Notes: generated by a model not told the origin, from the letters alone. Positions 11,101 to 19,692 are shown, counted from the first letter of the stretch. The stretch: DNA of 64,000 bases from Rubripirellula amarantea (GCF_007859865.1 NZ_SJPI01000002.1:950721-1014720); one strand, 5' to 3'. Numbers and translations: made by a program.

Positions 11101-11415
11101 ACGCCAACGATGATCATTCGAGCTGGATTGGAACGACTCGCTCCCGTGTTGATGACAGCACTCACATCGGGAATCGGATTGGTTCCTTTGGTACTATCCG
11201 CTGGTGAAGCTGGTAAAGAAATCCTCTACCCCGTCGCAACCGTCATCCTAGGCGGTTTGATCAGTTCAACGGCTTTGGACTTCTTCGTGCATCCGGCTCT
11301 ATTCTGGTTGTTCGGAATGAAGTCGGCCGCTCGCGTCGTGAATGAATCAAACAACGAGGTTGAGTTGACCGAAGTTGGTCATACGGCTGAGGCTCGACCA
11401 GCGATTGACGTTTGA
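8173..11415 (+). CDS. CzcA/CusA-family heavy-metal RND efflux pump
   Basis: 1080 residues, the usual length of an HME-RND inner-membrane pump. It has the N-terminal helix followed by the DVFPDLNRPRV porter entry, two large periplasmic loops and twelve expected membrane segments. The proton-relay acidic pair in the fourth helix is seen in GELVDDAIVDVENIF (Asp427-Asp428). CusA-type copper/silver pumps have a different sequence here (VDAAIVMIEN), so the metal is not settled. The pump exports cations from the periplasm or cytoplasm using the proton gradient with the adaptor encoded just upstream. A long hairpin follows the stop codon after 2 bp. Confidence 0.93.
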   Translation: MLNAVIRFALQQRLLVIAIALFLVAYGTWQTLVMPIDVFPDLNRPRVVIMTEAPGMAPEEVESLITFPIETTMNGASGVEAVRSSSGVGMSVIYVEFEYGTDVYTDRQIVAERMQMVQDRLPQGITPQLAPISSIMGQVLMLGMWNESPDADPMELRTTADWVVRQRLLTIPGVSQVFTMGGERKQFQVLVDPDAMLRYGVTLAEVELAVTKSNENGTGGYLDRQGPNELLVRSLGRIESIDDLQSVPVKIRAGRSVLLSQVAHVVEGAQVKRGDSSAFVRVDEGETLGTDAQSQNISSMWMGGPAVVLTINKQPGADTRAVTNRVMQAIEDLKPSLPPGMQISTVYSQKSFIDRAIANVAEALRDGGILVVVVLFLFLMNLRTTFITLTAIPLSLVMTSIVFAIFGLSINTMTLGGIAVAMGELVDDAIVDVENIFRRLKENRSQGNPLNPLVVVYRASTEVRRSIVFGTMIVILVFLPLFALGGMEGKLFAPLGVAYIVSILSSLVVSLTVTPVLSYWLLGLNKSTGHESDGFLLRGLKRIADKVIRFSLAFPRFNLGVTLAMVAIAAVVVSRLEKDFLPPFNEGTIQLNVVLPPGTSLSASNAIARTVEKSLQEIDDVQRFARRTGRAELDEHAEGVNMSELIIELDPDSPRSREEQLAEIRESMSHIPGVVTAVEQPIAHLISHMLSGVKAQVGIKIYGDDLNLLRRRAEQVKAVMETIPGVTDALLEPQVIIPQLRVELDRNMLTQYGMTTASVNEYIETAMNGKVVSEVLDGMRTFDLVVRMKDEYREDIEELKRLSIQLPEGGTLPLSALARIYESGGPNVVNRENVQRRTVIQCNVADRGVVDVVTDIQTAIQPIVDDLPPGYFVEFGGQFQSQKSASRVILVLFVVSMTGVFLVLFTLFRSVNLAFQVMAALPMAFIGSVVALVVTGQTLTIAAMVGFISLAGIASRNGILLLQHYLHLVEHEGEQFTPTMIIRAGLERLAPVLMTALTSGIGLVPLVLSAGEAGKEILYPVATVILGGLISSTALDFFVHPALFWLFGMKSAARVVNESNNEVELTEVGHTAEARPAIDV

Positions 11416-11417
11416 GC

Positions 11418-11450
11418 GAACATTCAACGCTGCTCAAGCGTTGAATGTTC
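11418..11450 (+). terminator. 14-bp hairpin terminator of the RND operon
   Basis: GAACATTCAACGCT (11418-11431) and its exact complement AGCGTTGAATGTTC (11437-11450) surround the loop GCTCA, starting 2 bp after the pump stop codon. The stem is perfect, with no run of T after it. Confidence 0.75.
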
Positions 11451-11533
11451 ATCATGTCTGCGAGTGTCGCAACGTCCTGTTGGTTGCCTAAGTCACCGAT
11501 CGAAACTCAAGAACGCTGACCAAGAAGTCGCGA

Positions 11534-11734
11534 CTACTGATCGCTTAGTTCACTTCCGACTTGGCGTCGCACATCAAGCATGATCTGCTGCTTTTCGCTC
11601 AGTTCGTTTTGCTCAGTAGTTTGGGAATGAGCGACGTTGGATTTGGTGGTGGTTGGGGAAGACGTGGTACGGAGTTCGGCATAGGTGCTGCCGGTAAGTG
11701 CAGCGAGAAGGGAAAGTGCGAGTGAACGACGCAT
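11534..11734 (-). CDS. Small secreted protein of unknown function
   Basis: 66 residues from ATG 11734, with a good ribosome site (AAAGGA, 7 nt before the ATG) on the minus strand. MRRSLALSLLAALTGSTYA looks like a complete signal peptide with an AxA-like cleavage site. The mature part is short, polar and Gln/Ser/Thr-rich, ending in a predicted helix (SEKQQIMLDVRRQVGSELSDQ). The open frame extends upstream to residue -63, but that part is not protein-like. A similar small secreted gene lies at 19815-20009. No function can be given. Confidence 0.55.
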   Translation of the reverse strand: MRRSLALSLLAALTGSTYAELRTTSSPTTTKSNVAHSQTTEQNELSEKQQIMLDVRRQVGSELSDQ

Positions 11735-12242
11735 CGTGGAATCCTTTGCAAGAGTAACGATCATTGAAACGGCATGATCGGTGGTGCACGAACTGCGCCA
11801 AATCCTAGCTCTCGCAAACGCAGACGAGATGCCGCCGTTCAAAAACTCAAGCCATTTTCCAGGGCATCCATCATTCCGAACGAAATGAAATGGCGTGAAC
11901 AACGAAATGCCAGCATCCCCCAAAGGGTAATCATTGCTGACTAAAGTTTGCTCGTCGCGGACAGTCCTTGGTCGGTTGGATGCATTTCTTATGCGTTCGA
12001 CAGTGATGCATGGATTAGCGATGCATGGATTAGCGATGCACGGATTAGCGATGCATGGATTAGCGTCGCTCAGCGAGACGGGCGGGGCGGAAAGTGTACG
12101 GAAATAGGCTAACCTTCCGACAACGTCATCGGAGGGACTGATTGGGTGCCCCCGGTGATTCTACTTCACCAGTTCGAGGGCGGACTGGGAGCGATTTTGA
12201 ACATCGGTCAAACTGAGACAATGACGACTGACCGGTGCATAT
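11735..12242. other. Intergenic region with a minisatellite
   Basis: About 500 bp between the small secreted gene (minus) and the methyltransferase gene (plus). It contains the 15-nt repeat at 12005-12064 and otherwise no convincing coding frame. Promoters for both flanking genes should lie here but no consensus boxes stand out. Confidence 0.6.
12005..12064 (+). repeat. Four-copy 15-nt intergenic tandem repeat
   Basis: Units of gatgcatggattagc begin at 12005, 12020, 12035 and 12050; only the third differs, by one base (c for t). Each unit contains the palindrome ATGCAT, except the variant copy. It lies about 190 bp before the methyltransferase start. Confidence 0.95.
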
Positions 12243-12256
12243 TCTAAGGAGCCGAC

Positions 12257-12907
12257 ATGACCAGCAATCCAGCTCAAAGATTCTACGACCGTATCAGCCA
12301 CGCCTATGACATGATCGCGGATGGAGGAGAGCACGTTGCGAGAGAACGCGGTTTGGAACTGCTAGCTGCGCAACCTGGTGAATCCATTCTGGAAGTCGGT
12401 TTCGGAACGGGGCACTCACTCGTGTCGCTGGCCAAAGCAGTCGGCGATACGGGGAAAGTTGTTGGCGTTGATATTTCTAGCGGGATGCGCGATGTTGCGC
12501 AGAAGCGACTCGAAAAGTCCGGTCACGCTCACAATGTCGAATTGGTTGTCCAAGAGACGCCGCCATTGCCGTTCGAGGATGCTCAATTCGACGCCGTGGT
12601 GATGAGCTTCACTCTGGAATTGTTTCCCATCGCTGAAATTCCGGCGGTTCTCGCTGAGTGCAAGCGCGTACTTAAGAACAATGGTCGGCTGAGTGTGGTC
12701 AGCATGGCGGAAGTCTTGCCCGACGATCATGCGAGCATCTTGGAACACTCCTACGTTTGGATGCACACACACTTTCCGCACATTGTCGATTGCCAACCGA
12801 TTCCGGTGGAAGCGATGATTACGGACGCGGGATTCACAATCACAACGCAGGAACGGATGGGATTGTTCACCATGCCGGTTGCGATCGTGATTGCCACAAA
12901 TCAATAA
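12257..12907 (+). CDS. Class I SAM-dependent methyltransferase (UbiE/COQ5-like)
   Basis: 216 residues. The SAM-binding glycine motif ILEVGFGTGHSL is at about residues 42-53, the acidic end of strand 2 at VVGVDIS (about 70), and the post-motif FDAVVMSFTLELFP follows. The N-terminus PAQRFYDRISHAYDMIADGGEHVARERGLELL matches the UbiE/Methyltransf_11 style. An AAGGAG ribosome site sits 8 nt before ATG 12257. Substrate cannot be read from sequence; menaquinone/ubiquinone methylation is possible, but the protein is orphaned here. It converges on the response regulator gene with only 6 bp between the two stop codons. Confidence 0.88.
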   Translation: MTSNPAQRFYDRISHAYDMIADGGEHVARERGLELLAAQPGESILEVGFGTGHSLVSLAKAVGDTGKVVGVDISSGMRDVAQKRLEKSGHAHNVELVVQETPPLPFEDAQFDAVVMSFTLELFPIAEIPAVLAECKRVLKNNGRLSVVSMAEVLPDDHASILEHSYVWMHTHFPHIVDCQPIPVEAMITDAGFTITTQERMGLFTMPVAIVIATNQ

Positions 12908-12913
12908 CTACGT

Positions 12914-14383
12914 TCAATCGTCGTTGTGATGATCGTTGATCACCGCAGACCGCTCTAAGCTCATTTCTAGCGATTCAAGTCGAGCTCGCAGAGTGGTTCG
13001 AGTGATGCCGAGCCGTTTGGCGGCTTGGGTGAGGTTGCCGTCTGTGGCACGCAGCACTTCCGCAAAAATCTCTCGCTCAGCTATGCTGACCAATTCGCGA
13101 TGAATATCTTCACTCCCCGCGGCGAGACGATCTCTTGTCATCGCTGCGAAGTCGATTCCCGCTGGCGCGGCGTTGTTAGCCGTTGGCGATGCATTCGCTT
13201 GAATCGAGTGATTCCGTAACCCTTCCGGCAGATAAGCCGGAACGATTACCGGTCCGGTCGCTTCTAAAAGCGAGTGCTTAATCGCACTTTGAAGTTCTCG
13301 AACGTTGCCCGGCCAGGCATAAGATCGAAGAATTTCGATGGCTTCGGACGCTATCCCAGTCATCTCTTTGCCGAGTTCCTTTGCAAAACGCTTCAGGAAG
13401 TAGTTGGCAAGCAGAGCGATGTCGTTTCCTCTTTCCCGAAGCGGCGGCAACTTGATCGTGTACACGTTTAGCCGATAGTACAGATCACTTCGGAACTCTT
13501 TGTCTTCGATCGCCTTCTCGAGATTGCGATTGGTCGCAGCGATGATACGAGCGTTGGTGCGAATCGTTTCTGTGCCGCCCACGCGTTCGAACGTTTGATC
13601 CTGTAGGACGCGTAGGATCTTGGTTTGCATTAGCGGTGTCATGTCGCCAATTTCGTCAAGCAACAGTGTACCATCGTTGCACAATTCAAATTTGCCAACC
13701 TTCTTGCGGTCCGCACCGGTAAATGAACCCTTCTCGTGACCGAACAGTTCGCTTTCAAGAAGATTCTCGGGGATGGCGGCGCAGTTGATCGCCAGAAACC
13801 GCCCGGCCGAGCGTTCGCTGTATTGATAAATAGCTCGAGCGATCACTTCCTTGCCCGTTCCACTTTCACCTAAGATCAAAGCAGTTACATTCTGACGGGC
13901 GACGCGGCCGATCGAGCGATAAACTTCTTGCATGGCCGGACAATTTCCGATCAACAGGTCGTTGTCACTGTCGGCCAGCGAATCCTCGACCGATGCGTCA
14001 GGAACAACAGCACGAACCCGAGTCATGCGACTTGTTTCGGCGGCGTCTTCGATCAACGGAATCAAGGTGTCCGGGTCAAGCGGTTTCAAGATGTACTCGA
14101 AGGCACCCCGCTGCATCGCCTCAATTGCCGTTTGCGCGGTTCCTCGACCAGTCATGAGAATGATCGGTACCTTCGCATCGATGCGATGCAATTTCTCAAA
14201 CACTTCCATTCCCGACATATCCGGCATGCGAATGTCGCACAGCACCACATCGGGACTGGAATCTAAGAACGCTTGGACGCCTTCCTGGGCAGTGGGACAA
14301 GTGGTGACCTTGTCATCGGGAAACGCCATCTCGATCGTCTCGAGGATGAGTGGTTCGTCGTCGATGACGAGCAAATGAGTCAT
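12914..14383 (-). CDS. NtrC-family sigma-54-dependent response regulator
   Basis: 489 residues in three domains. The receiver has Asp8/Asp9, phospho-acceptor Asp50, Thr78 and Lys100. The AAA+ domain has Walker A GESGTGKE (172-179), a GSFTGA sigma-54 contact loop (219-224, Ser replacing the usual Ala) and Walker B GTLLLDE (238-244). The C-terminal Fis-type helix-turn-helix reads GNLTQAAKRLGITRTTLRARL. It is encoded directly after its presumed kinase with a 4-bp ATGA overlap. It should activate sigma-54 promoters; the nearest good candidate in the window lies upstream of csrA at 17646. That link is an inference. Confidence 0.95.
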   Translation of the reverse strand: MTHLLVIDDEPLILETIEMAFPDDKVTTCPTAQEGVQAFLDSSPDVVLCDIRMPDMSGMEVFEKLHRIDAKVPIILMTGRGTAQTAIEAMQRGAFEYILKPLDPDTLIPLIEDAAETSRMTRVRAVVPDASVEDSLADSDNDLLIGNCPAMQEVYRSIGRVARQNVTALILGESGTGKEVIARAIYQYSERSAGRFLAINCAAIPENLLESELFGHEKGSFTGADRKKVGKFELCNDGTLLLDEIGDMTPLMQTKILRVLQDQTFERVGGTETIRTNARIIAATNRNLEKAIEDKEFRSDLYYRLNVYTIKLPPLRERGNDIALLANYFLKRFAKELGKEMTGIASEAIEILRSYAWPGNVRELQSAIKHSLLEATGPVIVPAYLPEGLRNHSIQANASPTANNAAPAGIDFAAMTRDRLAAGSEDIHRELVSIAEREIFAEVLRATDGNLTQAAKRLGITRTTLRARLESLEMSLERSAVINDHHNDD

Positions 14384-17013
14384 GGGGTCATCCGGTTGGG
14401 TTGATCGATCACCTTGCGGACGATTCGCAGGAGTTGTTCATCGGTGTAAGGTTTGGCTAAGAATCCATCGACGTCAAGCAGTCGGCCCCCTTCGTGCCCC
14501 GGACGCCGCAGACCGCTGGTGGCGATAATGCGAGCGTTGGGGGCGATGGACCGGATCGTATCTTTGACCTCGAAACCATCCATGCCCGGCATCATCATAT
14601 CAAGCAGAATCACGTTCAATGAATCGCTCTGGCTTTTGAAAGTGGCAACGGCCTCAACGCCACTGGTGGCGGTAACAACGTTGTACTGGAACGACTCTAA
14701 AGTTTCGCGGGCAGTATCCAGGATCATCGGTTCATCATCGACGATCAAAATGGTTTCGTTGTTACCGGTGGGCAACGCCGTCGCTTCACTGGCACCAACC
14801 GGGTTTGGCGTTAGTTTGGAAGACGGCAAGTAAATCGAAAACTTGGTGCCAACGCTCGGTTCGCTGTAAACCGTGATGTCGCCGCTGTAAGAACGAATGA
14901 TGCCTAACGTCGTCGCCAAGCCAAGACCGGTGCCTTTGCCTTGAGCCTTGGTCGTAAAGAACGGATCGTAAATGCGGTCGATGATATCGCTCGAAATTCC
15001 CTCACCGTTGTCTGTGACGGTCAGCAACACATGCGGACCTGCGGACAAGGTATCACTGCTAGCGGCCCGCGATTCATCGACGTCAAAGTCCGCAACGTCT
15101 ATTTCGAGTCGCCCACCGCCGGGCATCGCGTCCCGAGCGTTGATAGCCAGGTTCATAATGACTTGGGAAAGCTCGGTCGAGTCCGCGTCCACTTTTCGCA
15201 ATTGTTCGGGTACTCGCACTTGAAGATCGATCGTTTGCTGAAGCGTATGACTCAGTATTTCCTCCAATTCCAACAGCAATTCACTCAGATCCACCTGTGT
15301 GCGTTGACCTTCGTCACCGCCAGCGAACGCAAGCAGCTTTTTGATCATTCGCCCGCCGCGATCAGCACTGGTGACGATGTTGTCGAGTAAGCGTTCAGGG
15401 GTCTTGCTGCCTCGTTTGAGCAACTTGGCGCTCATAACAATAGGAGTCAGTACGTTGTTGAGGTCGTGAGCGATCCCTCCGGCCAGCGTGCCGATACTTT
15501 CGAGTCGTTGCGTGCGGCGTTTCTTTTCTTCGTCACGAACTCGATCCGTGATGTCGATCAAGAAAAGCAACTTCCCGGACGGTTCGCCACTTTCGTCACG
15601 AATCAATGAACGGCGTTGTTCGAGCACGTAGTCACGACCGCCGGACGACTTCCAAGCAAATTGAGAACTAACGCGGCCAGTCCTTAATAGTTCTTGGCGT
15701 TCGCGATCCCATTGTTCAGGTTCAGCCGAAATGAGGGTGCGTGCATGCGAGCCAGCCATTTGTGATTCATTCAGGCCAAACAATTGCTCGGCGGAACTGT
15801 TCCAAGATCGTACCTTCCCATCGAGGTCACAAACCAGAACAGCGTCATTAATCTGTTCTAAGATCGCCGAGTACTCGCGTTGCTTGATCAAGCTGGTGTG
15901 AAAATCCGTCAAGTCACGAAATCGAACCGTAGTAAATCGCTCGGTTTCGGTAACGGTATGAGTTGCGGTGCCGCTGCTAGGAAACTCAGTCCCATCGTTT
16001 CGCACCATCAACTGGTTGTCAAACTCGCGAATCGGTTCGCTGGCTGCCACGGCGAAAGGGTTATTGATTTCATGTCCCGCGGTTCCCTTCGCAGCATGCA
16101 CGCCGGACCCGTTGGTGGATGCCGGGTTCAACGATGGATCATCGCGACGGTTAGGCCAAACGACAAAGTCAAGAATCGAGCGAACAAAGCTGTCATCCCG
16201 ATTGACTTGCAGGATATCTGCGGCGGCCGGGTTCATGAAACGGATCGAGAAATCATCGTTGAAAGCAACGATCCCCTCAAAAGCCGCATCGATCACGGCG
16301 GCCAGTTCGTCTTGCTCTTTCAACAATGCTAGTTCAGCAGCATCTCGTTTGCGTCGATCGAGCCAGGCTGCCAAACCCGTCGTTAAAATTAGCGCGAGCG
16401 CTATGAGGTGACCGGCCGTGATGGTCGTCTGCGACATTGCCGAGAGGTAACGATTGTGGGTCTCGGATTCTTGCAGTTGCTCGTTCTCGGTTTCAACAAT
16501 CTGCTTTGCGACTTGGCGAGCCGATTCCATTGCAGCCTTCCCGCGCCCGCTCTTGACCAAACGCAAAACCTGTTCGTCGACACTTGTTGTCGCCTGAGCA
16601 CGGCGAAGCTCGATCGTCTCGATGAAGTGCGCCTGCTGTTCATCGAACGAAGCTCGCAAACGTTTCACGCGGTCACTCAGCTTCGGGTCGGATTCCGCTA
16701 ACGCGTGAAGTGTGGTGAACTCCGTTTCGGCTTTATCGACTCCGGACACATAGGGCGAAAGAAACGATTCGTCGCCGGTCAATAGAAACCCTCGCTGACC
16801 AGTCTGCATGTCCTTCATCGCCGACAACAATTGCTGTGCTGCTTCGCGAATGGCGTAAGAATGAGCGACAGCCTTCTCGCTGTTCCGAATCGCTAGCGTG
16901 TTGACGTAGGTAACAATACCGAAGATCGCGACCGCGAAGAATGCTGCGGCGATGGCGATGGGTAACCAGTAGCTACGATTGCTTGGAACATTCATGTGCA
17001 TCGATTGTATCAT
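14380..17013 (-). CDS. CHASE3-PAS hybrid sensor histidine kinase with receiver domain
   Basis: About 877 residues. A first membrane helix (WLPIAIAAAFFAVAIFGIV) leads to a periplasmic CHASE3-like helical domain with TGQRGFLLTGDESFLSPY, then a second helix (LIALALILTTGLAAWL). Two PAS domains follow, then HisKA with SIGTLAGGIAHDLNNVL, an HATPase with N box NLAINARDAM and G boxes DNGEGI and GKGTGLGL, and a C-terminal receiver with ILIVDDEP and LLDMMMPGMDG. It partners the response regulator that overlaps its 3' end by 4 bp. The start is uncertain: ATGs at 17013, 17001 and 16995 and a GTG at 17043 are in frame, without a clear ribosome site. Confidence 0.92.
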   Translation of the reverse strand: MIQSMHMNVPSNRSYWLPIAIAAAFFAVAIFGIVTYVNTLAIRNSEKAVAHSYAIREAAQQLLSAMKDMQTGQRGFLLTGDESFLSPYVSGVDKAETEFTTLHALAESDPKLSDRVKRLRASFDEQQAHFIETIELRRAQATTSVDEQVLRLVKSGRGKAAMESARQVAKQIVETENEQLQESETHNRYLSAMSQTTITAGHLIALALILTTGLAAWLDRRKRDAAELALLKEQDELAAVIDAAFEGIVAFNDDFSIRFMNPAAADILQVNRDDSFVRSILDFVVWPNRRDDPSLNPASTNGSGVHAAKGTAGHEINNPFAVAASEPIREFDNQLMVRNDGTEFPSSGTATHTVTETERFTTVRFRDLTDFHTSLIKQREYSAILEQINDAVLVCDLDGKVRSWNSSAEQLFGLNESQMAGSHARTLISAEPEQWDRERQELLRTGRVSSQFAWKSSGGRDYVLEQRRSLIRDESGEPSGKLLFLIDITDRVRDEEKKRRTQRLESIGTLAGGIAHDLNNVLTPIVMSAKLLKRGSKTPERLLDNIVTSADRGGRMIKKLLAFAGGDEGQRTQVDLSELLLELEEILSHTLQQTIDLQVRVPEQLRKVDADSTELSQVIMNLAINARDAMPGGGRLEIDVADFDVDESRAASSDTLSAGPHVLLTVTDNGEGISSDIIDRIYDPFFTTKAQGKGTGLGLATTLGIIRSYSGDITVYSEPSVGTKFSIYLPSSKLTPNPVGASEATALPTGNNETILIVDDEPMILDTARETLESFQYNVVTATSGVEAVATFKSQSDSLNVILLDMMMPGMDGFEVKDTIRSIAPNARIIATSGLRRPGHEGGRLLDVDGFLAKPYTDEQLLRIVRKVIDQPNRMTP

Positions 17014-17184
17014 CGACCACTTGATCTGAAAGCATGGCGTCACCGATGGACGATCGCATCACCGCGTTGGACCAAACAATCTGTTTGCAAACGCACTCGC
17101 GTCGGCATGCGATGTGCATCAAGGGATAGGCATCAGTCAATCTCTCGGTCCTCCGACCAAAACACCCGTCTAAGAAACGCCGTC

Positions 17185-17574
17185 ATGGAACTCCTGGCTA
17201 CTCGAAACGGATCCGTCGAATCGCTCCAACGAGTCTTTGATCATTTATGCGATCAATGGACCGGGTGCAATTGGAAGACCGCGGTCGGGCCACTTCGGCT
17301 TAACCTGAAGAATGTCCGGGCCAGGCAAGCGAGACTGATTTCTGAAGCAACCTCGGGTGATGAGTCTGCGGCATGGAATCTGGCGATGGAGTTTCTCGCC
17401 AGTATTGAGAACGACGCTTTAGCGGCAAGAAAGTCTGCCGAAACCGCGATGGCTTTGATGTGTCTCGGCAAGACCGACGAAGCGATTGCCATGGTCGATC
17501 GGGCAGTTGAGCTTGAAGCCAAGTATCGCGATCCCGTTGTCTGGACGTTGTTGCGAGACGCCGTCGGCGGATAA
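17185..17574 (+). CDS. Conserved hypothetical helical protein
   Basis: 129 residues from ATG 17185. It is mostly helical, with a TPR-like tail (AMALMCLGKTDEAIAMVDRAVELEAKYRDP) in which an A-x-x-x-L-G-x-x-D-E-A-I-A pattern is visible. The first half includes DHLCDQWTGCNWKTAVGPLRLNLKN. The frame extends upstream to 16996, overlapping the kinase start on the other strand, but those residues are Arg-rich and not protein-like. It is divergent from the kinase operon and 164 bp before csrA. The function is unknown; two cysteines lie at Cys27 and Cys33. Confidence 0.6.
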   Translation: MELLATRNGSVESLQRVFDHLCDQWTGCNWKTAVGPLRLNLKNVRARQARLISEATSGDESAAWNLAMEFLASIENDALAARKSAETAMALMCLGKTDEAIAMVDRAVELEAKYRDPVVWTLLRDAVGG

Positions 17575-17645
17575 CAATTGATCAGGCCGACCAATCTTTA
17601 GCCGCTTTGCTCAGATGATTGGCATAAATAGACGATTTATAGCCA

Positions 17646-17662
17646 TTGGCACGTAGCGTGCA
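17646..17662 (+). promoter_or_regulatory. Sigma-54 (-24/-12) promoter candidate for csrA
   Basis: TTGGCACG-TAGC-GTGCA matches the TGGCACG-N4-TTGC consensus with one mismatch in the -12 box. The GG (17648-17649) and GC (17660-17661) are separated by exactly 10 nt. It would start transcription near 17673, giving a leader of roughly 65 nt before csrA. Confidence 0.65.
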
Positions 17663-17738
17663 GATGATTGCACGTGTGCTTCGCTGATCGGCTTCAGGCA
17701 CGCTCCCCCCTATCAAACGCCAGCGAAAAGGAATTCTC

Positions 17739-17981
17739 ATGTTGGTCCTGAGTCGAAAAGCAGACGAGTCCATCCAAATCGGTAACGACATTGTCATCAA
17801 GGTCATTCGTGTGCAGGGAAACCGAGTGCGACTTGCAATCGAAGCTCCCAAGGAGATTCGAGTCGTCCGCGGCGAACTCGAAAAGCTCGCGTCCGAAACC
17901 CAAGTGGTTGTAAAACAGAGTGGGCTAGATCTAGATCCGCTAGTCGGTGCGTTGTTGGCTGTTTCAGCGACGGCAACGTAA
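17739..17981 (+). CDS. csrA: Carbon storage regulator CsrA
   Basis: 80-residue RNA-binding post-transcriptional regulator. It begins with the hallmark MLVLSRKADESIQIGNDIVI and continues IKVIRVQGNRVRLAIEAPKEIRVVRGEL, covering beta strands 1-5; the C-terminal 30 residues extend beyond the 61-residue E. coli protein. An AAAAGGA ribosome site is well placed before ATG 17739. A sigma-54 promoter candidate lies 77 bp upstream, unusual for csrA and adjacent to an NtrC-type two-component system. CsrA binds GGA loops in leader RNAs to control translation; targets cannot be identified here. Confidence 0.96.
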   Translation: MLVLSRKADESIQIGNDIVIKVIRVQGNRVRLAIEAPKEIRVVRGELEKLASETQVVVKQSGLDLDPLVGALLAVSATAT

Positions 17982-18290
17982 ACATCGCAAATCGCATGCA
18001 TTGACGGGTTGCGGGCACCGCTTCGTAGAATCGAAACGCTTGGTTTCACGTTCTCCGCCGCTATTTGGTGATTCTCACCACGATCGGCGAGGCTGAAACA
18101 CTCACCGGAATACGCAGGTTCAGCCCTTCGCCCATGAAAATAGGGGCCATGCGTAGTTTGCGAAGAGACTGCGACGTCTTTTCAATGCAGCTCGGACAAG
18201 TCCCCGGATATGACGAACATGAAGAAGGGGCGTCGGGTTAACGCCGATTGAACTCCCTTTCAGATGGCAATAACGAATGAGCAAGCGATC

Positions 18291-19667
18291 ATGAAGGCGG
18301 CGAAACTGTTATTGGCTTTGGGACTAGCATTCAGCATGGGGGCGTCGGTTGCATCCAGCCAAGAGTTCTCGGAGATGCTGATCGACGAAGAAGCTGTGGA
18401 ACTGGCGACAAGCGACCAGATTCAAGCGCTGCAAAAGCAGATCGACGAACTCAAGGCCAGCAACGTCGCGAGTGTTCCGGTAACAAAAAGCGAAGACAAG
18501 AAGAGTTACCCGGACTTCAAGGTTACCGGATTCTTTCAACTCGACACCGCATACTTCGATCAGTCAGACGAAAGCATTGCCACTCTCGGTGATATCCAAG
18601 ATGGGACTGGGTTTCGACGTGCACGCATTGCGGCGGCGGGGAACTTGACCGAGCGAGCCTCGTACTTGATGGAGTTCGATTTCGCTCAGGCCCAAGCCCG
18701 ATTCGTCGACGTATGGGCTCAGATCAACGACACGCCGCTGGGCAATCTGCGTATTGGACGTTTCCGCCAACCGTTCGGCATGAGCGAACTAACGAGCGTA
18801 CGAGAATTGACGTTCATGGAACGTCCTACCACCTTTGCTCTTGCTCCCTTCCGACAAACCGGAATCATGCTTTCGGATACTGCCGTCGATGACCAGATCA
18901 CATGGGCGGTATCTGGATTCCGGACATTGTCGGACAACTTTGGAAACGTCTACGCTGACAACGGCGGCTATGGAACTGCCGAACGGATTACGGGCTTGCT
19001 GGTCGACCGTGGAGATTGTGGGCTGCTGCATGTCGGACTTGATCACAGCTTTCTTAATCCCGGTCGTGGGCAACTACAGTACGTTAGCCAAGACGAGATC
19101 TTTGTGGGGCAACAACCCAACCTAGGTCCAACCGGCCTCAGCGTTCTTCCGATCGATGGGGTTCCGCCGTTTGTCAATTCGGGTGTGTTTGCAGTCGACA
19201 CGGCAAACCTGTTCAATGTCGAAGCCGCAGCGTCATTGGGTCGAGGCCTCATCCAATCGGAATACCGTTGGTCCAACCTCGATTTGCCGACCGGCGAAAA
19301 CGTGACCGTCGAGGGCGGCTACGTGAGAGCCCGGTATGTCCTGACCGGTGAAGTGATTCCTTACAACCGAGCCGCGGCGGTATTCGGCCGAATCAAACCC
19401 GATCACCCCCTTGATATTTGTAAGGGTGATTGGGGGGCGTGGGAAATCGCGGGACAACTGAGCTACCTGGATCTAAACCCTCTCTTTGGCAAACCTGGTG
19501 TGCCTGGCAAGGGTCGCGAGTTGACGTCTTCGTCGGTGGCATTGAATTGGTATTGGTGGGCTAACGGCAAGTGCCAGTTCGAGTATGTGCACGGACAGCT
19601 AAATGATCTGGTTTTGGGGGATAGCCACACCAATACGTTTGCCAGCCGCGTGCAGTTTGACTTCTAA
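18291..19667 (+). CDS. OprO/OprP-family porin
   Basis: About 458 residues. The signal peptide MKAAKLLLALGLAFSMGASVASS starts at ATG 18291 (an in-frame ATG at 18264 adds nine residues with an acidic one, which suits a signal peptide less). A short coiled coil follows (SDQIQALQKQIDELKAS), which in this family mediates trimerisation or peptidoglycan contact. The barrel begins at DFKVTGFFQLDTAYFDQ and ends in the aromatic-terminated strand ASRVQFDF, the usual outer-membrane insertion signal. The Fxx..RFRQPFGM stretch (LRIGRFRQPFGMSEL) is typical of phosphate-selective porins. Substrate is not established. Confidence 0.88.
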   Translation: MKAAKLLLALGLAFSMGASVASSQEFSEMLIDEEAVELATSDQIQALQKQIDELKASNVASVPVTKSEDKKSYPDFKVTGFFQLDTAYFDQSDESIATLGDIQDGTGFRRARIAAAGNLTERASYLMEFDFAQAQARFVDVWAQINDTPLGNLRIGRFRQPFGMSELTSVRELTFMERPTTFALAPFRQTGIMLSDTAVDDQITWAVSGFRTLSDNFGNVYADNGGYGTAERITGLLVDRGDCGLLHVGLDHSFLNPGRGQLQYVSQDEIFVGQQPNLGPTGLSVLPIDGVPPFVNSGVFAVDTANLFNVEAAASLGRGLIQSEYRWSNLDLPTGENVTVEGGYVRARYVLTGEVIPYNRAAAVFGRIKPDHPLDICKGDWGAWEIAGQLSYLDLNPLFGKPGVPGKGRELTSSSVALNWYWWANGKCQFEYVHGQLNDLVLGDSHTNTFASRVQFDF

Positions 19668-19692
19668 CGAAGCCTTAGCTTGCACGGCTTCG
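19668..19692 (+). terminator. Hairpin after the porin gene
   Basis: CGAAGCC (19668-19674) pairs with GGCTTCG (19686-19692) around an 11-nt loop immediately after the porin stop codon. There is no T-tract. Confidence 0.45.

Noticed and set aside
12005-12064. Repeat considered as a CRISPR array
   Set aside because: Units are contiguous with no spacers and only 15 nt long.
14941-15390. 149-codon plus-strand frame within the kinase gene
   Set aside because: Antisense shadow of the HATPase region; the kinase frame has all motifs.
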